This document shows positions 34,932 through 49,100 of a DNA stretch of 64,000 nucleotides, one piece after another. Location of the stretch: assembly GCA_943735955.1 (NCBI GenBank), contig OX030957.1, positions 1,427,001-1,491,000 on the forward strand, in the 5' to 3' direction. Position 1 is the stretch's first letter, and every line of letters begins with the position of its first letter. A program made the translations under genes and the position numbers. The notes under the pieces were generated by a model. The model saw only the letters and a program-made list of their open reading frames with translations. It was not told the origin of the DNA and made no database searches. This DNA comes from Piscicola geometra (lineage: Eukaryota > Annelida > Clitellata > Hirudinida > Piscicolidae).

Positions 34932-37900
34932 TCAACGCCGACTGAAGAAGTCCTTGCCAAGCAGGCAGTCAGGCAGGTAGGTCTGTTGAACGGGCTGGTC
35001 GTAGTCGTGGTTGTACTGGTAGCCTCGGTGGTAGCCCAGCTGCTGCATGAGCGGAGTGGGAGCGTTCCTGAGGTGGAGAGGCACCGCTGGCAAGGCTCCC
35101 TTGTGCTGCCTGACCGCCTCCCTGGCGCTCTTCATCGCTGCGTACGCATGGTTCGACTTGCCTGCTCGCGCCAGGTACGCGGTGCAGTGAGCCAGGTTTA
35201 TCTGTGTTGTGGTGGAACGATGAAAGAATATCCGATCATGATTTTAAAAATCCATTGGTGGTTTGATGTTTGGAAAGAAAAAAATTATTTGCGAAAAAAC
35301 ACAAACACACGCATACACACACGCACAAATATAAACACACACGCACACACACGCACAAACACAAACACACACAGTTACAAACAGCGCACTCAGGCATTCC
35401 GATGAGTTGGCACGCCTGGAAGGTGGAGACTGCCAGAGGGAGGCCATTGGCGTCAGCGAGACCTTCGTGAGTAGTCGTGCACGTGCAAGGAACATCAAGC
35501 ACACAAGCATACATCAAACATACATCAAGCATACAAACATACATCAAGCACACAAACATACATCAAGCACACAAACATACATCAAGCACACGAACATACA
35601 TCAAGCACACGAACATACATCAAGCACACGAACATACATCAAGCATACAAACATACATCAAGCACACAAACATACATCAAGCACACAAACATACATCAAG
35701 CACACAAACATACATCAAGCATACAAACATACATCAAGCACACAAACATACATCAAGCACACAAACATACATCAAGCATACAAACATACATCAAGCACAC
35801 AAACATACATCAAGCATACAAACATACATCAAGCATACGAACATACATCAAGCATACAAACATACATCAAGCATACAAACATACATCAAGCACACAAACA
35901 TACATCAAGCACACAAACATACATCAAGCACACAAACATACATCAAGCACACGAACATACATCAAGCACACAAACATACATCAAGCACACAAACATACAT
36001 CAAGCACACAAACATACATCAAGCATACAAACATACATCAAGCATACGAACATACATCAAGCATACAAACATACATCAAGCACACAAACATACATCAAGC
36101 ACACGAACATACATCAAGCACACAAACATACATCAAGCATACAAACATACATCAAGCACACAAACATACATCAAGCATACAAACATACATCAAGCATACA
36201 AACATACATCAAGCACACAAACATACATCAAGCACACAAACATACATCAAGCATACAAACATACATCAAGCACACAAACATACATCAAGCATACAAACAT
36301 CCATCAAGCATACAAACATACATCAAGCATACAAACATACATCAAGCACACGAACATACATCAAGCATACAAACATACATCAAGCACACAAACATACATC
36401 AAGCATACAAACATACATCAAGCACACAAACATACATCAAGCACACAAACATACATCAAGCACACAAACATACATCAAGCACACGAACATACATCAAGCA
36501 CACAAACATACATCAAGCACACAAACATACATCAAGCACACAAACATACATCAAGCATACAAACATACATCAAGCATACAAACATCCATCAAGCACACAA
36601 ACATACATCAAGCACACAAACATACATCAAGCACACAAACATACATCAAGCACACAAACATACATAAAGCATACGAACATACATCAAGCACACAAACATA
36701 CATCAAGCACACAAGCATACATCAAGCATACAAACACACATCAAGCATACAAACATACATCAAGCACACAAACATACATCAAGCACACAAACATACATCA
36801 AGCATACAAACATACATCAAGCACACAAACATACATCAAGCACACGAACATACATCAAGCATACAAACATACATCAAGAACACAAACATACATCAAGCAC
36901 ACAAACATACATCAAGCACACAAACATACATCAAGCATACAAACACACATCAAGCATACAAACATACATCAAGCACACAAACATACATCAAGCACACAAA
37001 CATACATCAAGCATACAAACATACATCAAGCACACAAACATACATCAAGCACACGAACATACATCAAGCACACAAACATACATCAAGCACACAAACATAC
37101 ATCAAGCATACAAACATACATCAAGCATACAAACATCCATCAAGCACACAAACATACATCAAGCACACAAACATACATCAAGCACACAAACATACATCAA
37201 GCACACAAACATACATAAAGCATACGAACATACATCAAGCACACAAACATACATCAAGCACACAAGCATACATCAAGCATACAAACATACATCAAGCACA
37301 CAAACATACATCAAGCACACAAACATACATCAAGCATACAAACATACATCAAGCATACAAACATAGATCAAGCACACAAACATACATCAAGCACACAAAC
37401 ATACATCAAGCACACAAACATACATCAAGCATACAAACATACATCAAGCACACAAACATACATCAAGCACACAAACATACATCAAGCACACAAACATACA
37501 TCAAGCACACAAACATACATCAAGCATACAAACATAGATCAAGCACACAAACATACATCAAGCACACAAACATACATCAAGCACACAAACATACATCAAG
37601 CATACAAGCATACATCAAGCATACAAACATACATCAAGCACACAAACATACATCAAGCACACAAACATACATAAAGCATACGAACATACATCAAGCACAC
37701 AAACATACATCAAGCACACAAGCATACATCAAGCATACAAACATACATCAAGCATACAAACATACATCAAGCATACAAACATACATCAAGCACACAAACA
37801 TACATCAAGCATACAAACATACATCAAGCACACAAACATACATCAAGCACACGAACATACATCAAGCACACAAACATACATCAAGCATACAAACATACAT

Positions 37901-40900
37901 CAAGCATACAAACATACATCAAGCACACAAACATACATCAAGCACACAAACATACATCAAGCACACAAACATACATCAAGCATACAAACATACATCAAGC
38001 ACACAAACATACATCAAGCACACAAACATACATCAAGCACACGAACATACATCAAGCATACAAGCATACATCAAGCACACAAACATACATCAAGCATACA
38101 AACATACATCAAGCACACAAACATACATCAAGCACACAAACATACATCAAGCATACAAACATACATCAAGCACACAAACATACATCAAGCACACGAACAT
38201 ACATCAAGCATACAAACATACATCAAGCATACAAACATACATCAAGCACACAAACATACATCAAGCACACGAACATACATCAAGCATACAAACATAGATC
38301 AAGCACACAAACATACATCAAGCACACAAACATACATCAAGCACACAAACATACATCAAGCATACAAACATACATCAAGCACACAAACATACATCAAGCA
38401 CACAAACATACATCAAGCACACAAACATACATCAAGCACACAAACATACATCAAGCATACAAACATAGATCAAGCACACAAACATACATCAAGCACACAA
38501 ACATACATCAAGCACACAAACATACATCAAGCATACAAGCATACATCAAGCATACAAACATACATCAAGCACACAAACATACATCAAGCACACAAACATA
38601 CATAAAGCATACGAACATACATCAAGCACACAAACATACATCAAGCACACAAGCATACATCAAGCATACAAACATACATCAAGCATACAAACATACATCA
38701 AGCATACAAACATACATCAAGCACACAAACATACATCAAGCATACAAACATACATCAAGCACACAAACATACATCAAGCACACGAACATACATCAAGCAC
38801 ACAAACATACATCAAGCATACAAACATACATCAAGCATACAAACATACATCAAGCACACAAACATACATCAAGCACACAAACATACATCAAGCACACAAA
38901 CATACATCAAGCATACAAACATACATCAAGCACACAAACATACATCAAGCACACAAACATACATCAAGCACACGAACATACATCAAGCATACAAGCATAC
39001 ATCAAGCACACAAACATACATCAAGCATACAAACATACATCAAGCACACAAACATACATCAAGCACACAAACATACATCAAGCATACAAACATACATCAA
39101 GCACACAAACATACATCAAGCACACGAACATACATCAAGCATACAAACATACATCAAGCATACAAACATACATCAAGCACACAAACATACATCAAGCACA
39201 CGAACATACATCAAGCATACAAACATACATCAAGCACACAAACATACATCAAGCATACAAACATACATCAAGCATACAAACATACATCAAGCACACAAAC
39301 ATACATCAAGCATACGAACATACATCAAGCATACAAACATACATCAAGCATACAAACATACATCAAGCACACAAACATACATCAAGCACACGAACATACA
39401 TCAAGCATACAAACATCCATCAAGCACACAAACATACATCAAGCACACAAACATACATCAAGCACACAAACATACATCAAGCACACAAACATACATCAAG
39501 CATACAAACATACATCAAGCATACAAACATACATCAAGCATACAAACATACATCAAGCACACAAACATACATCAAGCACACAAACATACATCAAGCACAC
39601 AAACATACATCAAGCACACGAACATACATCAAGCATACAAACATACATCAAGCAAACGAACATACATCAAGCACACAAACATACATCAAGCACACAAACA
39701 TACATCAAGCACACGAACATACATCAAGCATACAAACATACATCAAGCACACAAACATACATCAAGCACACAAACATACATCAAGCACACAAACACACAT
39801 CAAGCACACAAACATACATCAAGCACACAAGCATACATCAAGCATACAAACATACATCAAGCATACAAACATACATCAAGCACACAAACATACATCAAGC
39901 ACACAAACATACATCAAGCATACAAACATACATCAAGCACACAAACATACATCAAGCACACGAACATACATCAAGCACACAAACATACATCAAGCACACG
40001 AACATACATCAAGCATACAAACATACATCAAGCATACAAACATACATCAAGCATACAAGCATACATCAAGCATACAAGCATCCATCAAGCATACAAACAT
40101 ACATCAAGCATACAAACATACATCAAGCATACAAACATACATCAAGCATACAAACATACATCAAGCACACAAACATACATCAAGCACACAAACATACATC
40201 AAGCATACAAGCATACATCAAGCACACAAACATACATCAAGCACACGAACATACATCAAGCATACAAACATCCATCAAGCACACAAACATACATCAAGCA
40301 CACGAACATACATCAAGCATACAAACATACATCAAGCACACAAACATACATCAAGCACACAAACATACATCAAGCACACAAACACACATCAAGCACACAA
40401 ACATACATCAAGCACACAAGCATACATCAAGCATACAAACATACATCAAGCATACAAACATACATCAAGCACACAAACATACATCAAGCACACAAACATA
40501 CATCAAGCATACAAACATACATCAAGCACACAAACATACATCAAGCACACGAACATACATCAAGCACACAAGCATACATCAAGCACACAAACATACATCA
40601 AGCACACAAACATACATCAAGCATACAAACATACATCAAGCATACAAACATACATCAAGCATACAAACATCCATCAAGCATACAAACATACATCAAGCAT
40701 ACAAACATACATCAAGCATACAAACATACATCAAGCATACAAACATACATCAAGCACACAAACATACATCAAGCACACAAACATACATCAAGCATACAAA
40801 CATACATCAAGCATACAAACATCCATCAAGCATACAAACATACATCAAGCATACAAACATACATCAAGCATACAAACATACATCAAGCATACAAACATAC

Positions 40901-43900
40901 ATCAAGCACACAAACATACATCAAGCATACAAACATCCATCAAGCATACAAACATACATCAAGCATACAAACATACATCAAGCACACGAACATACATCAA
41001 GCATACAAACATACATCAAGCATACAAACATCCATCAAGCACACAAACATACATCAAGCACACAAACATACATCAAGCACACAAACATACATCAAGCATA
41101 CAAACATACATCAAGCATACAAACATACATCAAGCACACAAACATACATCAAGCATACAAACATACATCAAGCATACAAACATACATCAAGCACACAAAC
41201 ATACATCAAGCACACAAACATACATCAAGCACACAAACATACATCAAGCACACAAACATACATCAAGCATACAAACATACATCAAGCACACGAACATCAC
41301 TGGCACCAAGAAAAACAAACAGAGCAACAAAGGCTCAACCGATATCTTCCGAGGCGATGACGACCAGTCTCCTTGCGATGAAGAGAGGGTCCTCGCCTCC
41401 CTCGATCATCCTGCACAGCCAGTACATGGCAGCGTTGTCGTCGGAGCCTCTGATGCTCTTCTGCAGCGCTGATGCACTGTTGTAGTGCTCGTCTCCTGCC
41501 GTGGTTTTAGCCTTCGGTTGTATTTATATTTATGCAAGAAAGAGTGTGAGACGAAATTATAAATTCTCGACACCATGTCACCTTTGCGATCGTACTGCAT
41601 GCTCCTGGTGAGCACACTCGCTACATCTTGCACCCCTATCACCACCTCCTGCCCGTCTTTCACATCCCTATTCAGCATCTTCAGCTCCAGCAACGACTGC
41701 ACACAATTCAGCGCCTTCCTAGCGTCTCCGTCGCACGAGTCGACCACCATCTCCAGGGCGTCCTCTTGCATCAGCCACCTGCTGCCTCCTCCGTCTCCTC
41801 CTCCTCCTTCACAACCACCACCTACGCCCACGTCAGCACTCTTTAATCCCTCATCGAGCTTCATCTCAACACCACCAACAGTCAACTCCTCCTTGCATGC
41901 AACATGCACTCCTTCAACTCCTCCCCCAACACCAGAGGCAAGTACGTCATCTTTCTTGACACCCTCACCACCACCATCATCCGCATCATTTACTCTATAA
42001 TTACTCCTGCTAGAAGCAACCACTACATCGCCATCACCCTTCTCACCCTCTCCTCCTGCCACACCCGTCTCCTCCTTCCTCTTCACACAACACTTGTACC
42101 TCCGCATCGCACGCACCAGAATCTCTCTGATGCCCTTGTGGCACAACTTCTCCATCACGACCACCTGTGCACGAAACAAACATAAAGGTAGGAAACTGAC
42201 ACCTTTCAAGATGATTGAATGTGAGACATTATATAAAATTATATTACTTTAAATTGCATTACATAAAATTATATTACATTAAATTGCATTACATTAAATT
42301 ATATTACATAAAATTTCATTATATAAAATTAAATTACATAACATTACATTACATAAAATTGCATTACATAAAATTGCATTACATAAAATTAAATTACATA
42401 AAATTATATTACATTAAATTACATTACATAAAATTACATTGCATGAATCCGTTATAACTTATTGCATGAAGCATGAAAGGGAGCTACCTTACACCTGGAG
42501 AGGAGAGCGTTGTTCACTTGGAAAGAAGGATTCTCGGTGGTGGCTCCCACAAAAACCAGTGTGCCGTCTTCAATGCAAGCCAGCAGGGTGTCCTTTAGAA
42601 GCGATCATTATATAAAGAGTGAATATTAGTAGTGAATATTTGGGTTACAAGCTATATAGCATGAGAATTCATTCTAAGATTTATTTTAATTTACCATTTA
42701 AAGATAAATTGGTAGATCTTTTCAACATAACTTAGTTGCATTGATGTGCATGGCGGAACTATCGAGGATGCATGGAGGAGCACCTGTTGAGTCTTGTTGA
42801 AGCGGTGGATCTCATCGATGAAGAGCACAGTGCGCTTCTTCAGCAGACGCTTGTTGTTCTTGGCAGCTTCAATGCAGCTCTTGACATCGGCCGTGCCAGC
42901 CGTAGTGGCCGACAACTGCATGAAAGCCCACTTATCACTCTGTCTGCGACACCTCTGAGCAATCACCCTGGCTAGACTCGTCTGTGTGGAGTTGAGTCAG
43001 TGAATTTACTATTTCGTGTAAAATCTCATCTGATTTACTTTTTTGAATAAGTTTTAAAGCACCCCCTTTCTGAAATTTATCATCCCTTTCGAGCTCAACC
43101 TTGCCACAGCCAGGAGGACCCCAGAGGATGAGTGAAGTGAAGTGGCAAGTCTCGAGCAGTCTCCTCAAGGCACTGCCTTCTCCCAACACTGCCTCTTGCC
43201 CCACCATCTCCTCCACCCTCTGAGGCCTCACCACTTCTGCCAAGGGAATCTCAAACTCAGTTTCTAAGGTGTTTGCTGGCTTAGCATTTTTATTGCCAGT
43301 TTGAGCGCTATTGAAGGTAGTGGAACTTGCAACTGTAGGTTTTTTACTGTCTGTGTTATTTTTTGAATGCATTGAATTATTCGTTTGAAGTGGTGGTTGA
43401 TAAGTTCGAAGCTGAGAGTTATGTGACTTGGATGCCGAGTCTTCATTGTCTGGAGTATATGTAACAATGAAATATATTTTACGATTTAATGCAATAAACT
43501 ATCATTTGAACCTTTATTATACCTTTTAAGAATCTTTTTTTCACTGGTGGAGAATTCATAAACGCCCAATCATTTTGTCTTTTTGCTGTAATTATTACAT
43601 ATAATTTATACAGTGTAGTATGCAAGACGGTAGGTACAGTGAAAATCACTGTACCTAAAATTTTACGTGATTTTAAATTAGGTACAGTGAAGGTATGGCT
43701 TTTCAATGCGCTCAGGTTCAATTCCCGGTCATGATTTTTTCAATACATTTTTGTTTTTTTGTTTATTAAATTCATTTTTTTGAGAAATATTTTTTAAATA
43801 GTGGAAATATTTTTTCATTTATATTTTAAGCATTTAAATATGTTATTTATTCATTTAAATAATTAAATACTTTTCATACTTTAAATTTTTTTAAAATTTT

Positions 43901-45193
43901 ATCTTTAAAGCATAGAAATAAATTCTAATTATAAATAAAAATAATTTATTTAAATAATTCAAACCTTAAATAATTATCCCTGAACGTAAGAAAAATTGAG
44001 AAAGTTGCTTGAATGTTCACTGTACCTACAGTCTTGCCGCCTATTTCGGTAGGTACAGTGAACATTCAGGTAAACGGATAAAAGGTCTTCTGGATAAAAG
44101 GTCTTCTGGATAAAAGGTCTTCTGGATAAAAGGTCTTCTGGATAAAAAGTTTTTGGATAAAAAGTCTTCCGGATAAAAAGTGATCATCATCGCACACACA
44201 CACATGCACGCACACACACACAAACACACACACGCACGCACACACACACACATTATGATGACGATGATGATGATAACTGGTGGTGGTGGTGATGATGATT
44301 GTGGTGGGGATGATGATGATGACTTTTTATCCGGAAGACTTTTTATCCGAAGACTTTATCCGAAGACTTTTTATCCGGAAGACCTTTTATCCGTTTACCT
44401 GAATGTTCACTGTACCTACCGAAATAGGCGGCAAGACGGTAGGTACAGTGAACATTCACGCAACTTTAAACGACTTTTTCGGTAGGTACAGTGAAATAAG
44501 AAATATTTTTTAAAAGTATGAAAAGTGTTTAATCATATAAACAAGAAATATTTTTAAAAAGTATGAAAAGTGTTTAATCATATAAACAAGAAATATTTTT
44601 AAAAAGTATGAAAAGTGTTTAATCAGATAAATAAATAAATTACAAAACGAGTTAAATTTTTTTTAAACATAAATTAAATCGTTTAATTTGTTTAATTATA
44701 TAAATAAATCATTTGAAAAACGAGTTTAATTTTTTTAAAAACATGAATTAAATCCCTTAAAAAATATTAAAATGTTATAAATATTTTTTTTACAAAATAT
44801 TATTAGCGGGAATTGAACCCAGAGCGTAGGGATCCGTAGTCTAAAGTGCAAGCGCTAGGCCATGGAAACTGTTGCATATTTGCGGCTATAAAGATAGAAA
44901 ACCCTTACCTTCACTGTACCTAATGAAAATCACGTTGAATTGTAGGTACAGTGAATTTCACTGTACCTACATTTAACGGTGTAATATGAAGGATATTTGC
45001 ATTTTTTTCTTATATTATAAAAGTTGTAAAAAAAATTAACATGAATCTATCTAGTTATGAGAGAGAATTTACCTCCACTCTTAGTGGACTGAGTCAGTTG
45101 GGAACCTTTATCTAGGCAGGTATTCACGTGAGAATCTGCAATTTTTGGTTCTAACGTTGCATTGCAAACAGGGCATTTAATAGGAACTGACAT
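34932..45193 (-). CDS. WRNIP1: WRNIP1 (Mgs1/RarA-type AAA+ ATPase with UBZ finger)
   Basis: Exons in transcript order: 45193-45073, 43450-43100, 42981-42784, 42592-42488, 42164-41582, 41495-41340, 35462-35393, 35201-34932; phases agree. The N-terminus is a UBZ zinc finger ([21 protein letters not shown]-x2-C-x11-H-x3-C) for ubiquitin. The AAA+ core has [11 protein letters not shown], Walker A GPPGCGKTSLAR (split by an intron), Walker [12 protein letters not shown] and sensor GATTENPSF. Then comes [41 protein letters not shown] and the C-terminal [18 protein letters not shown]. Known role: a homo-oligomeric ATPase at stalled forks, binding ubiquitinated PCNA and polymerase delta. Oddity: about 80 Gly/Val/Glu-rich residues are inserted before DGDAR. 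The sixth intron is about 5.9 kb because of a minisatellite; the first contains a foldback element. It is divergent from Staufen. Confidence 0.93.
35488..41297 (+). repeat. 19-bp minisatellite, about 305 copies, in a WRNIP1 intron
   Basis: Unit CATCAAGCAYACAAACATA repeated without break for about 5.8 kb. Variant positions are C/T in CAYAC, A/G in AAAC/GAAC/AAGC, and rare TCC, TAGATC or ATAAAG units. Because 19 is not a multiple of 3 and the unit has no stop in any plus frame, the array is open in all three frames; this explains ORFs of several hundred codons that are not genes. Rare variants recur at exact multiples of 19, showing segmental duplication inside the array. Confidence 0.98.
42215..42445. 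repeat. AT-rich tandem repeat in a WRNIP1 intron
   Basis: About 20 degenerate units of ATTACATAAAATT / ATTACATTAAATT, period 11-16 bp. The plus frame reads as Tyr-Ile-Lys-Leu repeats, not a gene. Confidence 0.88.
44500..44632. repeat. 45-bp tandem repeat, three copies
   Basis: Three consecutive copies of AAGAAATATTTTT..AAGTATGAAAAGTGTTTAATCA within the right arm of the foldback element, nearly identical to each other, suggesting recent expansion. Confidence 0.85.
44806..44870 (-). repeat. tRNA-Arg(ACG)-like sequence (SINE head or pseudo-tRNA)
   Basis: On the minus strand: TGGCCTAGCGC resembles box A, TAGACTACGGATCC resembles the anticodon arm of tRNA-Arg(ACG), and GGGTTCAATTCCCG is a T arm with box B. 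The acceptor stem does not close, so it is not a working tRNA. A shortened counterpart with box B GGTTCAATTCC lies in opposite orientation at 43692-43730. Confidence 0.6.
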
Positions 45194-46125
45194 GCTTTCA
45201 AACAGCTTACAGTTGAAACTTCATTTAATCAAATTATTGACCAATTAAAATGATGATTTTGAACACTTAGATGAAATTGAGCAATCACTACATAGTTCTT
45301 CCTTGAGATAACGACACTTGAGCTCTAAATATAAAATTATGATTTCAATCATCTAAATCAATTTTTTTATTATTTAAGAAAAATCTTTTTTAAATATAGT
45401 ATTATTATAATTATATATATGTTCGAAAATTGATAATAAAAATAGGATTTTGATAAATATACTTTTTTATTTAATAAACAATTTTATAGTTATTGAGTTT
45501 TTAAAAAAATATGTATTAAAGTACAAAAATATTTAACAATGCTCTTTTGACTATTAGATTGACAATTATGAGGTTTAGAATGAAAGTGGTTTTTAACTTT
45601 TGTACTGATAGAACTATTTAAAGGTGTGTGTGTTGTATCTTAAAAGTATTTTATTAACTTTTTTTCTTTATATATTATTAATTTCATTTGATTTTAAATG
45701 ATGCTAATATTTGCCATAAATATGGAAAGAGTGGTTGACTGGCTCTACTAGGCCGGGTCTAGTTCAGGCCCTAATTAGAGTCCAATCATTAGTAACTGCT
45801 AGTTTAAATTTTAAAATGTCTAAAGGCATAACGCATAATTGTAGAAAATGCATATTTCATAGTGTCTACCGTTAGTTCGAAATGTGAATAAAATGAAGTA
45901 AATTCATTTTCTCGTTGGGTTGTAAGATTTCAATCTTCCAATAGTTACAAATGTACTAGTGATATTCTCAAGCTTCAAAAAACTTGAGATTTTATTAATA
46001 ATTAGGTTTAAATTAAAAGTTTAATTACTAATCTGTTATAATTTCTATATTATCTATTATCTTTTAATAATTGATTTCTTAGCAATTGAATAATTTTTTA
46101 TCATAAAACTTCATAATACTTCAGA
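45194..46125. other. Divergent intergenic region between WRNIP1 and Staufen
   Basis: 932 bp between the two start codons. It is AT-rich, with no TATA box I trust, and would hold both 5' UTRs and promoters. No other feature was seen. Confidence 0.55.
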
Positions 46126-49100
46126 ATGTATGCTTTGTATAGAAATATCTATGGTGACAACTATAACAGAAACCCCTACTACAATGACCAGTATCCCAGT
46201 AAGTGTATTCAAATTATTTAAAAATTTATTTTCCAAACGCCTTCAGAAATGTTAACAGCTCAAATACCCTAGTTCATCATAAGATGATATTATTATCATT
46301 TATCATGTCCCAATTTCCTCTCAGACCAAGGTTTTGGAGCACAGCACAAGGCAGCCTACAACCCCTTTTATGCACAAGAAGCTCTAGTCGCAAGAAATGC
46401 CAAACGTTACAGCAACACATTCTACAATTATCAGTCATCAAAAGACTCTGAAAAGAACACTCAAGACTGTCTTGATAATGATACTGTGACAATTGATGCC
46501 GCTCTAGAAGGTTTTCAAATCGGCAAGGACAACAACGACGGCAAAGCCAATGACAACGAGACATCTCCCTCCAAGGGCATTTCTCCTCTCGGGCTGGTGA
46601 ATGAACTGTCCAGACTGCACAAGGTGTCCCACCAGTACATCCTCACCGACGAGACTGGTCCTCCCCACAAAAGGGTCACCACCTTCACACACGTCTATCC
46701 TAACATTCACGCTATACTTATCGAAAGAGCGGTTGACTACTGATTAGAGTAGAATCATTCTGATTGATATTTAGCACATTCACTCTCATCTCATCTAATC
46801 GACATTCGCAATGCATCCACCACACACACCAAGCGCTCGTATGATTAAGCAATCAGTGCACCGACAGGTGTTTTATGTGAAGTTGAAGTTGGGTGAGGAG
46901 GAGTTCAGTGGCACGGGGGCGAGCATCAAGAAGGCCCAGCATGCGGCCGCCAACGAGGCACTCACGCACACCTCGCTGCCCAGACCCCTCAAGAAGAACA
47001 ACAACGCTAAGAGTGAGTGGAGGAGGGGTGGAGGCGTGGAAGGAAGGCAGAGAGGATTGTAGATGGTTTTTCCATTCATTCACCGCCATTCATTTCGACA
47101 CTCTGCAGAAACTGCGGGCAGTGTGAACCCCTGTCTGACTCCCACCGTGGAGTTGAATGCACTGGGCATGAAGCTGGGCAAAAGTGTGGTGTACAGGGTG
47201 GTCAGAAACAGCAACTACCACAGCAGACATTTCAATGAGCCCAGGAACCTCACCACAACTTTGTCTGCTGATCTATCCATTCATTTATTTCTCCGTCCAT
47301 CTATCTCAATATTTATCAAATTATCTTTACATTCTTTTATTCATTCTCCAATCATCATCATCATCATCATCACCACCCAATTCTTCACAGGAGCAGGATG
47401 GAGGTGGAGGTGGATGGGAGGGTGTACAGTGGTCAGGGCTACTTCTTGAAGCAGGCCAAGAACGCATGCGCCTCTGCTGCCCTGGCTGACCTCAGGAAGG
47501 TCGTCATGGAGGGAGCTTCGTCACAGAATGAGAAGGAGGCAGATGCAGAGAACAAGTCAGGTGTGTGTTAAATAGTAGTAATGATGTTTTGATGATAGTA
47601 ATGATGTTTTGATGATAGTAATGATGTTTTGGTGATAGTAATGATGTTTTGGTGATAGTTATGATGTTTTGGTGATAGTAATGATGTTTTGGTGATAGTA
47701 ATGATGTTTTGGTGATAGTAATGATGTTTTGATGATAGTAATGATGTTTTGATGATAGTAATGATTTTTCGATACAAAAAAATACAAAACAACGGCGACT
47801 GTCATCAACGTGGCGTAAACCCGGACGAACTTCAAAGTCTCTAAGATGATAGTAACGATGTTTCATCAAGCACCATCATCATCATCACCATCATCATGCA
47901 TGCATGTGCACATGTTGGTCACACGTCGGCAGAGAGACTGCTCGAGAAGTCGGAGATCAGTCAGGTGTACGAGGTCGCTCTGAAGAGGAGCCTGCCAGTC
48001 AACTTCACTGTGAGATCATGCTTCGTTCCTCTTGGTGATCATCATCATCATGACTAGGCGTTAATTAGCATATTAGTAATAATAATAATAATTGTTAAAA
48101 TAATCATTTTCGTTTTTATATAGCACCCGGGCAAGCAATAAAGGCCTTAATGAGCGTAATCATCGTGAAGGAGCACTAATGAAATTAAATTATTCTTTCG
48201 GATCTTAGTATTAATAAACCCAAATAATCATTGATTTGCTCTTCTGACCAGGTTTCTAGCGAGTCAGGGCCTGGCCACATGAAGCACTACCAGACGACGT
48301 GTTCCTGCGGCGAGGTGGTGGCCGAGGGCGTGGGCAAGAGCAAGAAGGACTCGAAGAGGGACTCCGCTGTCAAAATGCTCCTCCTCCTCAAGCAACTGCC
48401 GCCTCTGCCTCCTTCGCCCTTCGTCAAGAAATACAAGGGACCATACAAAAAAGCCGCCAACAAGACCCCCAAGGTCAGTCCCCATTGTGCTGTTCTAGAC
48501 ACTCAACCTTTGTTTTCCAATTATTCTCAACCATCCAGAACCACTCTCTTAACCTTCTTTACCCATCTCAACGGTCACTTCTCGCAACAACAACAGCTGC
48601 AGAAGGCGGATCCCGACCTGAGAGACGGCTTCCACCCGATCAGTCGTCTCTACCAGATCCAGCAGGCGAAGAAGCAGCCAGAACCGCTGTACAAGCTCGT
48701 CAGGGATGAGGGCAAGGGAAAGAACAAGAAGTTCCTCATCGAGGTCTCATTGTTGCTTTTCTGTTTTTCTCAGCGCAATGTTGCTCAGCATCTTCTCGAT
48801 CCAACATCATTGTCTCACATGCAGACAATCATCTCTAGGATAACAACTGCTGAATCATTCCGCCTACCGAACATCACTTTTTTCCCTTCTGATCCCCTTT
48901 CCCACGCCTCCCACAGGTGCTCGTGGGCGACAAGAGCTGCACAGCGTGGGCCTCGAACATAAAGTCTGCTCGTGTGCAGGCCACCCAGGCCATGTTACAG
49001 CTCCTCGGCTACGTCAAGCCTGCCAGCAACTCTTTCGTTGCCACCGCTGCCAATGATGACGTTCCTGTCGCTTGTGGCGTCGAGAAGAAGCTGACGCTGA

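Larger units (their letters stand above)
43627..44970. mobile_element. Palindromic foldback element with tRNA-like arms
   Basis: A roughly symmetrical 1.35-kb inverted repeat in WRNIP1 intron 1. Each end has a near-perfect hairpin built from TAGGTACAGTGA and its complement (43631-43657; 44942-44970). Inward of each is a single copy of that motif, then a tRNA-like module facing inward, then AT-rich DNA sharing TAAAYACTTTTCATAC in opposite orientation. Next is an 84-bp arm (44011-44094 and 44374-44457 inverted, 82 of 84 matching). The core is GGATAAAAGGTCTTCT repeats on the left, their complements on the right, and CA/GAT microsatellites between. No protein is encoded. The flanks carry GTGTAGTATG (43613-43622) and GTGTAATATG (44979-44988), a possible target duplication. 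The family is not recognised. Confidence 0.7.

Noticed and set aside
35407..37218. 603-codon and 396-codon ORFs with a 19-residue repeat ([19 protein letters not shown])
   Set aside because: Artefact of a 19-bp tandem repeat with no stop in any plus frame; all three frames are open and the array lies in a WRNIP1 intron on the opposite strand.
35488..41297. CRISPR-like array
   Set aside because: Units are contiguous with no unique spacers, there are no cas genes, and the host is an animal genome.
43715..43725. A functional tRNA gene at the left tRNA-like module
   Set aside because: Box B is present but the acceptor stem and most of the D and anticodon arms are missing; treated as part of the foldback element.
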